This document shows positions 36,101 through 46,900 of a stretch of 64,000 nucleotides of DNA, one piece after another. Source of the stretch: Macrostomum hystrix (Eukaryota; Platyhelminthes; Macrostomidae). The stretch spans positions 9,481,001 to 9,545,000 of the forward strand of contig CATNEN010000001.1 in the NCBI GenBank assembly GCA_950097015.1. The letters run 5' to 3'. A program made the translations under genes and the position numbers. The notes beneath the pieces were generated by a model, which worked only from the letters and a program-made list of their open reading frames with translations, was not told the origin of the DNA and did not search any database. Positions within the stretch are counted from its first letter, which is position 1, and each line of letters starts with the position of its first letter.

Positions 36101-37548
36101 TGAGTAGGGTGTCAGTGTTTGAGTAGGGTGTCAGTGTTTGAGTAGGGTGTCAGTGTTTGAGTAGGGTGTCAGTGTTTGAGTAGGGTGTCAGTGTTTGAGT
36201 AGGGTGTCAGTGTTTGAGTAGGGTGTCAGTGTTTGAGTAGGGTGTCAGTGTTTGAGTAGGGTGTCAGTGTTTGAGTAGGGTGTCAGTGTTTGAGTAGGGT
36301 GTCAGTGTTTGAGTAGGGTGTCAGTGTTTGAGTAGGGTGTCAGTGTTTGAGTAGGGTCTCAGTGTTTGAGTAGGGTGTCAGTGTTTGAGTAGGGTGTCAG
36401 TGTTTGAGTAGGGTCTCAGTGTTTGAGTAGGGTGTCAGTGTTTGAGTAGGGTGTCAGTGTTTGAGTAGGGTGTTAAAAGACTGTAGAAAAGACTAGACAG
36501 ATCACAATAGACTTGATAACTCAAAAACGCAACACTCCAGACGCCATTTATGTATCCGGCCTACTCCATAGTGAAGACATTCGATATGACTGTTGGCGAA
36601 ATGGATTTTGTCACCTATTTCATTGGCGCCACATCCGGTAAAATGCAAGCCGCCTTATTGGTGGTTTTCGTCATCTTCGTTGTAATCATGCCGATAGGTC
36701 TGATGAACCTGCTGGTCAGTCTATAATTGAGCAGTTTGAGTTCTTAAAAATTTTGTACGCTGCTGTTCCTAACTTTTTTAACCATTCCTTTGCTTTCAGG
36801 TTGGCGTTGCTGTTGGCGATATCGAAGGAATCTCTAAGGAAGCTGGTCTTCGCCTCATTGAAATTCGGGTGAGAAACACAAGTATAAATATGAGCTCATT
36901 GAGTGTCACAAGACAATTGAGGCTTGAAACTCTAAGCACACACGCACACAGATACTGTACGCAGGTACACACCAACACAGGTGTGTACATCTGCCCTAAA
37001 TTTCGAATCGTCAGGCAGTGTACACTCAAGTGAAAATTGCACGACAAGCCCCCAAGCCTTCTCTCCGCGGCTGCACCCCAAATGAATGTGGCCTCGCCGC
37101 GGAATCGAGCTCAGGGACCTTAATGCGAGAGGCAAACGCGTTAGACTGCTTTGCCACTCACCCTCTGACATCCACCTAGTTCTCTCACGTCATCCAATCA
37201 CACGCTACAGCCACCCCATTCTCTCAAAACACAATCGAAACGTTCCAAAACATTAGTACATCGTTCATTTTAATCCAGATCAATTTAGTCTACGAACTCG
37301 AGACCAATCTACCTCGCTACTTCCAACGCCGTCTTCATAGACGCTTTATCCAAGTCTATCCAAATAGAATCGGCAATTTCTTAGTGGAGTACATGAGACC
37401 ATACGGCGCTCATTATCGAGACTGGTTGCAACGCTGCGCCGATGACAGAGCCGAGACAACCAGCGAGGAACGTCTCGAAGCTGTGGAACAAGCGATTCAC
37501 AACTTGGCTGCTCGCCTTCAGGAAATTCACCAGGCTGTTGTGCGCTGA
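27147..37548 (+). CDS. trpA-like: TRPA-family ion channel, complete, 22 coding exons
   Basis: Exons: 27147-27356, 27789-28133, 28210-28314, 28592-28700, 28772-28875, 29531-29578, 29654-29778, 29854-29902, 30723-31010, 31479-31735, 32384-32495, 32563-32738, 33226-33310, 33392-33451, 34070-34218, 34303-34456, 34879-34986, 35061-35227, 35308-35437, 36541-36714, 36800-36868, 37279-37548. All phases match, giving 1097 residues, close to human TRPA1 (about 1119). TRPA channels are cation channels sensing chemical, thermal or mechanical stimuli. A long ankyrin-repeat region (about 75-645) is followed by a linker ending in RHPLCK, S1 (about 745), S2 (805-826), S3, S4, S5 (about 900-925), a pore motif TVGEMDF, S6 ending PIGLMNLLVGVAVGDI, and a C-terminal helix with QVYPNR. 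Cys733 matches human Cys665, but the equivalents of Cys621 and Cys641 appear absent. Exact TRPA subclade is not resolved. Confidence 0.95.
27485..27735. repeat. 27-bp minisatellite, TRPA intron 1
   Basis: About 9 copies based on TTGACTTCGTCACAATGTCA. The same family forms the larger array in intron 8 (29945-30715). Confidence 0.9.
28335..28545. repeat. 31-bp minisatellite, TRPA intron 3
   Basis: About 6-7 copies based on GGAGTGACTTTCCCCAGTTG followed by TCACTTTTG. Confidence 0.9.
28886..29500 (-). mobile_element. hAT-like element with 16-bp array, TRPA intron 5
   Basis: GGGGGGCTGGCAACCTTTTA at the left edge resembles a hAT-type terminus. It is followed by about 33 copies of the reverse-complement family unit GGGAGAGATGAGACAC (28915-29480) with shortened AGGAGATGAGACAC forms. 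The same 16-bp family lies at 18055, 21195 and 47880. Only one end is clear. Confidence 0.5.
29945..30715. repeat. 27-bp minisatellite, TRPA intron 8, with duplicated block
   Basis: About 28 copies of the family also present in intron 1. A block of seven units marked by CTCTCGCTTGACTTCGACAC occurs at 29971 and again at 30162, a 191-bp duplication with one clear difference. The array runs almost to the 3' splice site of exon 9. Confidence 0.93.
31022..31465. repeat. 22/24-bp minisatellite, TRPA intron 9
   Basis: About 20 copies of CACACTATAGTCTAACAGGT plus a GA(CA) part. Unit length changes by 2 bp with the number of CA steps. It begins 12 bp after exon 9. Confidence 0.93.
31775..32370. repeat. 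TCTCA/TCTTA pentamer repeat, TRPA intron 10
   Basis: Imperfect runs of ATCTCATCTTATCTCATC with 5- and 10-bp periodicity, pyrimidine-rich on the + strand, ending just before exon 11. Confidence 0.88.
32812..33165. repeat. 21-bp minisatellite, TRPA intron 12
   Basis: About 17 copies of GTTGAGATGGGATCACAAGA, with GATCTCAAAAA variants. Open frames on both strands here are products of the 21-bp period. Confidence 0.93.
33535..34020. repeat. 19-bp minisatellite, TRPA intron 14
   Basis: About 24 copies of TATCTACCTGTCTGCCAAA with TACCAA and TACCGAA variants, degenerate at both edges. Confidence 0.92.
34480..34862. repeat. 25-bp minisatellite, TRPA intron 16
   Basis: About 15 copies of AGCAGATGTACGCATGTACA plus GTCAT, varying mainly at the base after TACG. 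It fills almost the whole intron up to exon 17. Confidence 0.94.
35443..36475. repeat. 19-bp minisatellite, TRPA intron 19
   Basis: About 54 nearly identical copies of GTGTCAGTGTTTGAGTAGG. Only a few units differ (GTCTCAG, CAGAG), making this the most homogeneous array in the window. That suggests recent expansion. It takes up most of the 1.1-kb intron that splits S5 from the pore exon. Confidence 0.96.
36936..37165 (-). mobile_element. SINE family A copy, TRPA intron 21
   Basis: Reverse-strand copy with ATCGTCAGGCAGTGT, CACGACAAGCCCCCAAGCC, GTGGCCTCGCCGCGGAATCG and the tRNA-like head GAGGCAAACGCGTTAGACTG. It lies antisense to the TRPA gene. Confidence 0.85.
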
Positions 37549-38897
37549 CGATCTCGAAGCTCAAGTTTAATATCGGAATTCGACTCTCATGATATTCTTC
37601 GTCGAATGGTCAGAACCTTAAACTTCTGTAGCAGCCCTTTCCCAGTCCATGGACTGAACAGCTGTACACCGTCTTTTAAAATCGCCTTTGTCTTTTTTAT
37701 CCCTCTTTATATTTAATGCACTTGTATTTAAAAACTTTTCTCTAACAGAAGAAAGATAAGCTTTTTCCCTCTGGGTGAAGACCACGCGAATATTTTAAAT
37801 ACCCGCTGCCTACTTCACGAGAGCTCCCAACCCGAATGACGATTTTCGTGAAAGTCCACAACATGGATCAAAATTTTCCACCATTTGCGATGAACTAACT
37901 TTCAATGCCGTCCGATTGGTGATTGATCGAATATTTAATCGCCCAGTAAAAAATTCGGCTGCTTCTTCGGCGGGTTTTTTGTGCAAAATAGGATTGGAAT
38001 CTACCAAAATCCCCCCTATCTCGCAAAAGTTAAAGAAACCACCCAGGAAGCAGCCGATGTAACCGTAAATTGTGCGGAAACCGCCGAAGAATCACCCGAA
38101 CCAGTGGCCCATGGGACAACCAGAGAATTCTTTACGGGCGATTCCTCGGCGGTTTCTGAGCATGGAATCTTCCGAACTGGAGGATTCTTTGGGTGATTCC
38201 ATTTCGCCACCAAGAAGCACCGAGAAAACGCCCAGTTGGGTAGATTCTAAGCATGGAATCATCCGATTGGTATGTTTCCAGCGTTCGGCAGTTTATTTTT
38301 CTGGAAACATCTGGAAACATCTGGAAACAGATTCCAACTGGAATCACCCAAAGAAACATCCATATTTTTTTAGCGGGCAGATACACTAAGAAGTGGACAT
38401 TTGAAATACCCCATCTTTAACATCAGCTCCATCCGGATTTGTGTACTCAAATTCAACTCATTTATTGATTGTTTAACTGGGAGAAAAAATTATTTTACAA
38501 GAACAAGTTGTGTTAGCAATCTATCAAAAAGAAGGCATGGAAAATTACAAAAATTGTTCATTATTGGACTCAAACTTTAGCTGCAAGAAAATATTTACAG
38601 AGACAAATAAAATAGTTGTAAGGGTTTCGAAATCACGAGCTGTTTGTTTTAATCAATGATTGTTTCTTAAGTTTGTTGATTCAATGTAAAAATAAAACCG
38701 TTCAATAAAACTGTAAAGTTAAAAAAAAACTAAGAGAGAAGTACGCATTGATAAGAAATCTATTTTGTAAAGAATTTTTGTTATAATAATAATATAGCAT
38801 GGATTACTGCTTTTTCAGCAAAAATAGTGCTACTATAATTTAGTGCCGTATTAACATCGAAAAGCGCACAGTTCACAAAGTTTTCAACTCCACATTT
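37549..38897. other. Convergent 3' region between TRPA and Caskin-like genes
   Basis: Holds both 3' UTRs. A 3' fragment of SINE B lies at about 37628-37690 (CAGTCCATGGACTGAACAGC). Dispersed repeat C copy 2 lies at 37740-37965. Minus-strand AATAAA (plus TTTATT near 38460) may end the Caskin transcript. Plus-strand AATAAA motifs near 38606, 38691 and 38704 could serve TRPA. If so, the two transcripts overlap at their 3' ends. Confidence 0.45.
37740..37965. repeat. Dispersed repeat C, copy 2
   Basis: Matches 25130-25365 in the same orientation over about 200 bp, at roughly 70% by eye. It shares CTGCCTACTTCAC, GAGCTCCCAA, CGAATGAC and CATGGATCAAAA. Confidence 0.7.
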
Positions 38898-40926
38898 TTA
38901 ACTCGAAGCTAGCGGCTTCTGATCTCGCAGCTCTTTGTCCAGCATCGACTGAAGATCAGAGAGCATATCGCAGATGTCGTCAAGGTTAGAGAATGCATCT
39001 TCATTGTCAGAGGCTGCTGAACTATTATCCCCTGCAGCCGACAAGGAGGTTGGAGGCGTCAGTAGCGAACTGGCGCCGGCTGGCGGGTTGCCATGGTAAC
39101 CGCCAATCGAAGGAAGGCGTCTGAAAATCAAATTAATTAGGTGCATTAAAGCTACCATAAATTAAGTGCCTCACTCGATAAAATTAATACGAGCGAAAAC
39201 TTTTCTTAAACAGACCTAAAGAAGCTGAGTGGCAGAATGGTCTAGCGCGTTTGCCTCTCCCCAAAAGTACTGAGCTCGATTCCGCGGCGAGGCCACATTC
39301 ATTTGAAGGGCAGCCGCGGAGAGAAGGCTTGGGGGCTTGTCGTGTAATTTACGCCCTTGAGGACCAACCTCCAAGTCCTACTGAGAGTGCACACTGCCTG
39401 ACGATGAGAAAGTCAGGGCAGATGCTCACACCTGTGTGAGCGTGCTCAGGAGTCAGTGGAATGGGCAGAATTGCCTCCTCGCTGGCTGCAGGTCTAGTGT
39501 CACCAAAATAATGTGCCATTGCCCGCAGCCCTCCAGCAATTATTATAATGATTATTTGCCAGACCAACTAATCTCATGGAACTACTCGCTTTTACCGTTC
39601 AATGACTATCATTAAAGTATTATCTTGTTGACCGCTCTTCAATAAGTTAAAAAAATCTCTGACTTACTTGGTAGCCTCAGGTGATAACTGTTTCTGCTGC
39701 TGCTGCTGCTGCTGCTGCTGATTCTGCTGCTTGTGTCGAATAACAGTGCCACAATTCTCATTAGCAAACGGTATGGACGCCACAGAGGCGGTAGAATTCG
39801 ATCTCGAACACGATGAGACGCCAGTGACAGGATTAACTACGGACGCTGTCGCTGATTGAGCCTGATGCGGCGGCCTTCTTATCTGGTAGAGCTGATGCTG
39901 CTTCAAGGCGTTCTCAATCTGGCCGGCATTCTCGTAGGCGCCACAGCGGGCCTGATGCGGCTGCATCGGACTGGGGTCCCTGGACGAGCTGCCGTGTCGC
40001 AGCATCGAGGTGACCCTCTTCGGCGGTGGCGGAGGTACCTTGTGTGGCAACGGTGGAGGCTGCTGCTGAACCGCATCCGTTGTGCCACTGCTGTTGCTGC
40101 TCTGGCCAAGGACTTTAGCCACTGGTTTGTTACTCCGATGCGGCGATTGCGGAGGCAGGGAATGTTGAGAACCTGTTTGAGACGGCTGAGCAGTGTCCGT
40201 CCTGGATGGTTGAACTGAAATATTTAAATAAGTCTTTATACCTGCTGGTCAATCAACAGTGTGTAGATATTATCGAACATAAACACAAAAATTCGTTAAC
40301 GTATGTGAAAAAATGTAATAATTTTTTTACTACACAAACTTTAGAAATCGATTAAAGCATTAGATTAAGTTATTTTTTTATTATCAGTTTTCTACTTGTT
40401 CGTTCTATTACCGTTTGACAATGGCGACGCGAAAGTCACAGTTCTTGTGACATGATTTTCGAGATGCTCCGATTCTAAACGAATGTGGTTTATAACAATT
40501 TTTGAGCTTCATATCAAATTAATCACACTATTTTATAGGCAATTGCGCCTATTCCTAAGCACAATCACACACAGTTGTGTACATCTCACCTGAATTTCTC
40601 ATCGTCAGGCAGTGTGCACTCTCACTACACCGACAAGCCCCCCAAATGAATGTGGCCTCGCCGCGGAATCGAGCTCACGGACCATAGTGCGAGAATCGGA
40701 GGCCCCGCAACTGACCCACTTAGAGTTAATAAAATCCTAGATTACTCAAATTTTAAGCTCATTATAGCAAGACCGATAAAGAGACAAAACCTAACTACGT
40801 CATATTGATCAGCAAAAAAGTGCAATTTCCAAATAAGTAATCACCTGAACACGAAGGCGGCATTGGGTGAATGATGACGTCAGTGGCAGTGCAAGTACCG
40901 CAGGAGACTGTGTGTCTACAGCCTGA

Positions 40927-40957
<31 letters not shown>

Positions 40958-43900
40958 TGCATTCCGCGAAGCCTTTTAAATCGGTCGATTGCTAGCATCA
41001 GCTTCTTCTGGTGACCTAGACAGGTGATAATAAAAGTACTTAGTAAACAAATACTGACGGAATATAAAAGTATTAAAGTGATCCGGCACATTTTCATTTG
41101 CGGTTTCATAATGACGACATTCTAATAAATGTGATTAAGTACTGATGCATTGTAAACATGCGTTAGCACAAGGTGACAATTATATTTGCAACTAATGCGA
41201 AATCTTTCAATAGTGACATAGGAGTATAGGACACATTTAAAATCAAATTCAATTTAAAAAACGCACCCTTATCTAAACGACAGTTTATCTATAACTTTTA
41301 AATCTACAACTATGATCTAGATCGTTTCATTAGTTCATGCAGGTTTGAAAATGTTTAAGACTGCCTATTGAATCATTTATTGATCTATTGACTACAGTTA
41401 ACTTATTATACACACATAGGTACGATAAGACTATCGATAAAATTTTGTGAAAATTGAAAATTAGCAATTATTATTAATTTTAAAAAAGTACCAGGCAAAA
41501 TATTCAATCGAATCTTAGCTGCAGTCGAATTCAGTATTTCACGTCGAGCTGTGAATGTTGATAAGCAACAGAATTTTAGAGACAGAAATTAATGCTTTGA
41601 GGTGAAATTAAATCAAAATTAAACGGATTCAAAATCACGCATCAAAAAACTAAAATAAAATAATGGTAATCATTTCAAAGACGCACTTATGGATATTCCA
41701 GAACTACTAGAACTACCAGAACTACCAGAACTACCAGAACTACCAGAACTATCAGAACTACCAGAACTACCAGAACTACCAGAACTACCAGAACTACCTG
41801 GACTACCAGACCTATCAGAACTACCAGAACTACCAGAACTACCAGAACTACCAGAACTACCAGAACTACCAGAACTACCAGAACTACCTGGACTACCAGA
41901 ACTATCAGAACTACCAGAACTACCAGACCTATCAGAACTACCAGAACTACCAGAACTACCAGAACTATCAGAACTACCAGACCTATCAGAACTACCAGAA
42001 CTACCAGACCTATCAGAACTACCAGAACTACCAGAACTACCAGAACTACCAGAACTACCTGGACTACCAGAACTATCAGAACTACCAGAACTACCAGACC
42101 TATCAGAACTACCAGAACTACCAGAACTACCAGACCTATCAGAACTACCAGAACTACCAGAACTACCAGAACTACCAGAACTACCAGAACTACCAGAACT
42201 ACCAGAACTACCTGGACTACCAGAACTATCAGAACTACCAGAACTACCAGACCTATCAGAACTACCAGAACTACCAGAACTACCAGAACTACCAGAACTA
42301 CCAGAACTATCAGAACTACCAGAACTACCAGAACTACCAGAACTACCAGAACTACCAGAACTACCAGACCTATCAGAACTACCAGAACTACCAGAACTAC
42401 CAGAACTATCAGAACTACCAGACCTATCAGAACTACCAGAACTACCAGAACTACCAGAACTACCAGAACTACCAGAACTACCAGAACTACCAGAACTACC
42501 TGGACTACCAGAACTATCAGAACTACCAGAACTACCAGACCTATCAGAACTACCAGAACTACCAGAACTACCAGACCTATCAGAACTACCAGAACTACCA
42601 GAACTACCAGAACTACCAGAACTACCAGAACTACCAGAACTACCAGAACTACCTGGACTACCAGAACTATCAGAACTACCAGAACTACCAGACCTATCAG
42701 AACTACCAGAACTACCAGAACTACCAGAACTACCAGAACTACCAGAACTACCAGAACTATCAGAACTACCAGAACTACCAGACCTATCAGAACTACCAGA
42801 ACTACCAGAACTACCAGACCTATCAGAACTACCAGAACTACCAGAACTACCAGAACTACCAGAACTACCAGAACTACCAGAACTACCAGAACTACCTGGA
42901 CTACCAGAACTATCAGAACTACCAGAACTACCAGACCTATCAGAACTACCAGAACTACCAGAACTACCAGAACTACCAGAACTACCAGAACTATCAGAAC
43001 TACCAGAACTACCAGAACTACCAGAACTACCAGAACTACCAGAACTACCAGACCTATCAGAACTACCAGAACTACCAGAACTACCAGAACTATCAGAACT
43101 ACCAGACCTATCAGAACTACCAGAACTACCAGAACTACCAGAACTACCAGAACTACCAGAACTACCAGAACTACCAGAACTACCTGGACTACCAGAACTA
43201 TCAGAACTACCAGAACTACCAGACCTATCAGAACTACCAGAACTACCAGAACTACCAGACCTATCAGAACTACCAGAACTACCAGAACTACCAGAACTAC
43301 CAGAACTACCAGAACTACCAGAACTACCAGAACTACCTGGACTACCAGAACTATCAGAACTACCAGAACTACCAGACCTATCAGAACTACCAGAACTACC
43401 AGAACTACCAGAACTACCAGAACTACCAGAACTATCAGAACTACCAGAACTACCAGAACTACCAGAACTACCAGAACTACCTGGACTACCAGACCTATCA
43501 GAACTACCAGAACTACCAGAACTACCAGAACTACCAGAACTACCAGAACTACCAGAACTACCAGAACTACCAGAACTACCTGGACTACCAGAACTATCAG
43601 AACTACCAGAACTACCAGACCTATCAGAACTACCAGAACTACCAGAACTACCAGAACTATCAGAACTACCAGACCTATCAGAACTACCAGAACTACCAGA
43701 ACTACCAGAACTACCAGAACTACCAGAACTACCAGAACTACCAGAACTACCTGGACTACCAGAACTATCAGAACTACCAGAACTACCAGACCTATCAGAA
43801 CTACCAGAACTACCAGAACTACCAGAACTATCAGAACTACCAGAACTATCAGAACTACCAGAACTATCAGAACTACCAGAACTATCAGAACTACCAGAAC

Positions 43901-46900
43901 TATCAGAACTATCAGAACTACCAGAACTACCAGAACTACCAGAACTATCAGAACTACCAGAACTACCAGACCTATCAGAACTACCAGAACTACCAGAACT
44001 ACCAGAACTATCAGAACTACCAGAACTATCAGAACTACCAGAACTACCTGGACTACCAGAACTATCAGAACTACCAGAACTACCAGACCTATCAGAACTA
44101 CCAGAACTACCAGAACTACCAGAACTACCAGAACTATCAGAACTACCTGGACTACCAGAACTATCAGAACTACCAGAACTACCAGACCTATCAGAACTAC
44201 CAGAACTACCAGAACTACCAGAACTATCAGAACTACCAGAACTATCAGAACTACCAGAACTACCAGACCTATCAGAACTACCAGAACTACCAGAACTACC
44301 AGAACTATCAGAACTACCAGAACTATCAGAACTACCAGAACTACCTGGACTACCTGAACTATCAGAACTACCAGAACTACCAGACCTATCAGAACTACCA
44401 GAACTATCAGAACTACCAGAACTACCAGAACTACCAGAACTACCAGAACTACCAGAACTACCAGAACTACCAGAATGTTCCATTCAACGACCAGCAGTCA
44501 CTTGCAAATAACTTTTTCGTCACATATCGCCCAGTCTACAAAGCTTACCGAGCTTCGATATGCCAATCTCCTCCAGATCCTCCCAGGCCATGTTGGCCAG
44601 ATGCTGCACCATCGCAAAGCCCTGGGCGCGCAGACAAGACGCCAAAGTTTCGGGCAAGCCCAAGTGTCGACAAAATTCGGCAACATCGTCAACTGGTCGA
44701 GCACAAGATGCGGCGTCTTCAATAGGATCTGGTAGGCCGGAGGTTCGAATCTGGTAGGCCAGACGGCCAAGCTCCTGTTTTAATCTCTTCCTGTGCCTGG
44801 GATCCGTCAGGCCAACAGCGTTCAGATCCTCAGGGGTGCAGCGAATCAGCGTGGCAATATCGTAGCCAGCCTCCAAAAAGTTTTCCTTATAAAGGCCAAA
44901 CTGGCAGGCGTTGAGAAATTTGGTCAACTGCTGGTCATTGCTTAGACCGGCTCTGACCCAGTCTTCAGGATGGTACTGCGGCGGGGGCTCCGACAGATGA
45001 CCTCCTTGATCGCCAGTTGAACTAACCGAAGACGCGCCATCGTCGGGCAAACTTCCCAGACTGCCAGATGAACAGGTGCTGACGATGCTTTGGCGCGGTC
45101 CAAGGCAGCCACCTGCAGCCGTGGCGACGCTGCAAGCTGAAGCCCCAGAAGATGCGGTCAATGTGCCAGAGACTGTCAAACGAGCAGCGTTGCAGCTAGT
45201 TGACGGCGGTAGAGCGAATGCGACCTTGAGATGTAGTTGGTTGAGTTTTTTAGTTTAAAACATTTTTAACTTCTTTTGCATAAACGAATCGTCTACTTAA
45301 AGTAAAAGCAAATGCGTCTCTACGCTGCTTTTATTAAAACTACCAACTTAAAAATACAATTTTAACATCCTAACTATTTTACATTATTCAGTGCTATACC
45401 CAGTAAAATAAATAATAAAACAATTGAAGCTTGATTTCCATACTAAACACCAAATAAATATTTTTACCATCGTTGATATTAATAGTTTGTAAAACTGTAA
45501 AACACAATACTTTTTAATATATCTAATGATATTGTTAAAATCATAACAGATCTTATCTAAATCAACATATTGTGTCTGTCACTTTAAAAAAGGAAGTTAA
45601 AAACTTAAAAAAATAAAAAAATTAAAAAATTCTACTAACTGGCAAAACATTATTAAGTCGGAAACAAAAAAATATAATTCTCGAATGGCTAAATCAGCTA
45701 TATAAACAGCTGGTATACCCCTTTTACTTTAGGGGCCGAGTAGCTCAGTTGGTTAGAGCGTCGTGCTGATAACGCGAAGGTCGAGGGTTCGACCCCCTCC
45801 CCGGCCATATAATTTTTTACCGCTTTTATTGCTTAACTCGAACAATAACCACTATTGTGAATTTTTCCTGTTTTTACAAATAATTCTTACGCGAGAATCG
45901 CAACTCGTCGCAGTGTGGGAACTACTTCGTCCGCTGTCAAGGCTGGCCGCACTATTCCGATTGCCGCCGCTACCGCTGACGATGCCAGGTGGCGACGAAG
46001 ATCCCACGCTAGCCGTGGAAGAATCCGACACTGCCATCGTGGTTGACGACTGCGTGGATGAGGGCAGCGCTATTGTCGGCGGCTGCGGAATAGAACAAGC
46101 TACTAGACCTTCTGAGTGTCCCGCAGCAGGATGTGGCTGCTGATGATACTGATAGATTCCAGTCGATGACTGAATACTTGACGGAGGACTGATCATAGGT
46201 CTCTGTGTCTGCTGTGGAAGCTGCTGCTGCTGCTGATGCTGCTGTTGCGGCTCATCAGCTTGATGCCGAGCAGCTAGAAGCTGCACAGCGCTGGCAGGAA
46301 AATAGCCAGCCATTGACATGCCCTGGGTGGTCACAAAGCCCTTCCAGATTTCACCGGCGCGCTCTAGGACTGTGAGTCGTTCGCCGCAGCGAAACGCAAT
46401 GCTGTGAGGATCGGCAAGGTCGCAGAAGTCGCGCGTGGCGATCGCCTCCACCGCCGACAGGCGCTCTGTTTAGTTTTAATGTTTTGTTTATATGTGTTTT
46501 TCAATACATATCGGATGGGTATCTTCGCTGGAGAATTTCTAAACATATCTGTTGGTAAAAAATCAACGTAAATCAACGTATTTTTGGTCCAAAAATGGAT
46601 TGCAGTATTTTCAACGAAACGAATTAATGTTAATAAATTTTGGAATGACAAAATAATATTTTTGTTACGAAATAAAAAAATAAGTAAAAAATATATTTAT
46701 GCCCTATGCACACTACTGACAGAAGTTATAATTCTGTAAATTTTACTTAGCTCCATTTTGTATGCAACAACAATGAAGTTCAAAAGACATTCGCTTGCCT
46801 AAGCAAAGTTATAAAATTCGATTCGTCATTCTAGACGACTTTAAAAACAACTTTTTAGGATGATTTTTGTCCTTTTTACTAAAATTTCAGTTTACCTAAA

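Noticed and set aside
41689-44511. Open frames over 930 codons on both strands
   Set aside because: Produced by a 9-bp satellite whose unit is a multiple of three. Located in an intron of a well-supported gene, with no domain and no splice signals.
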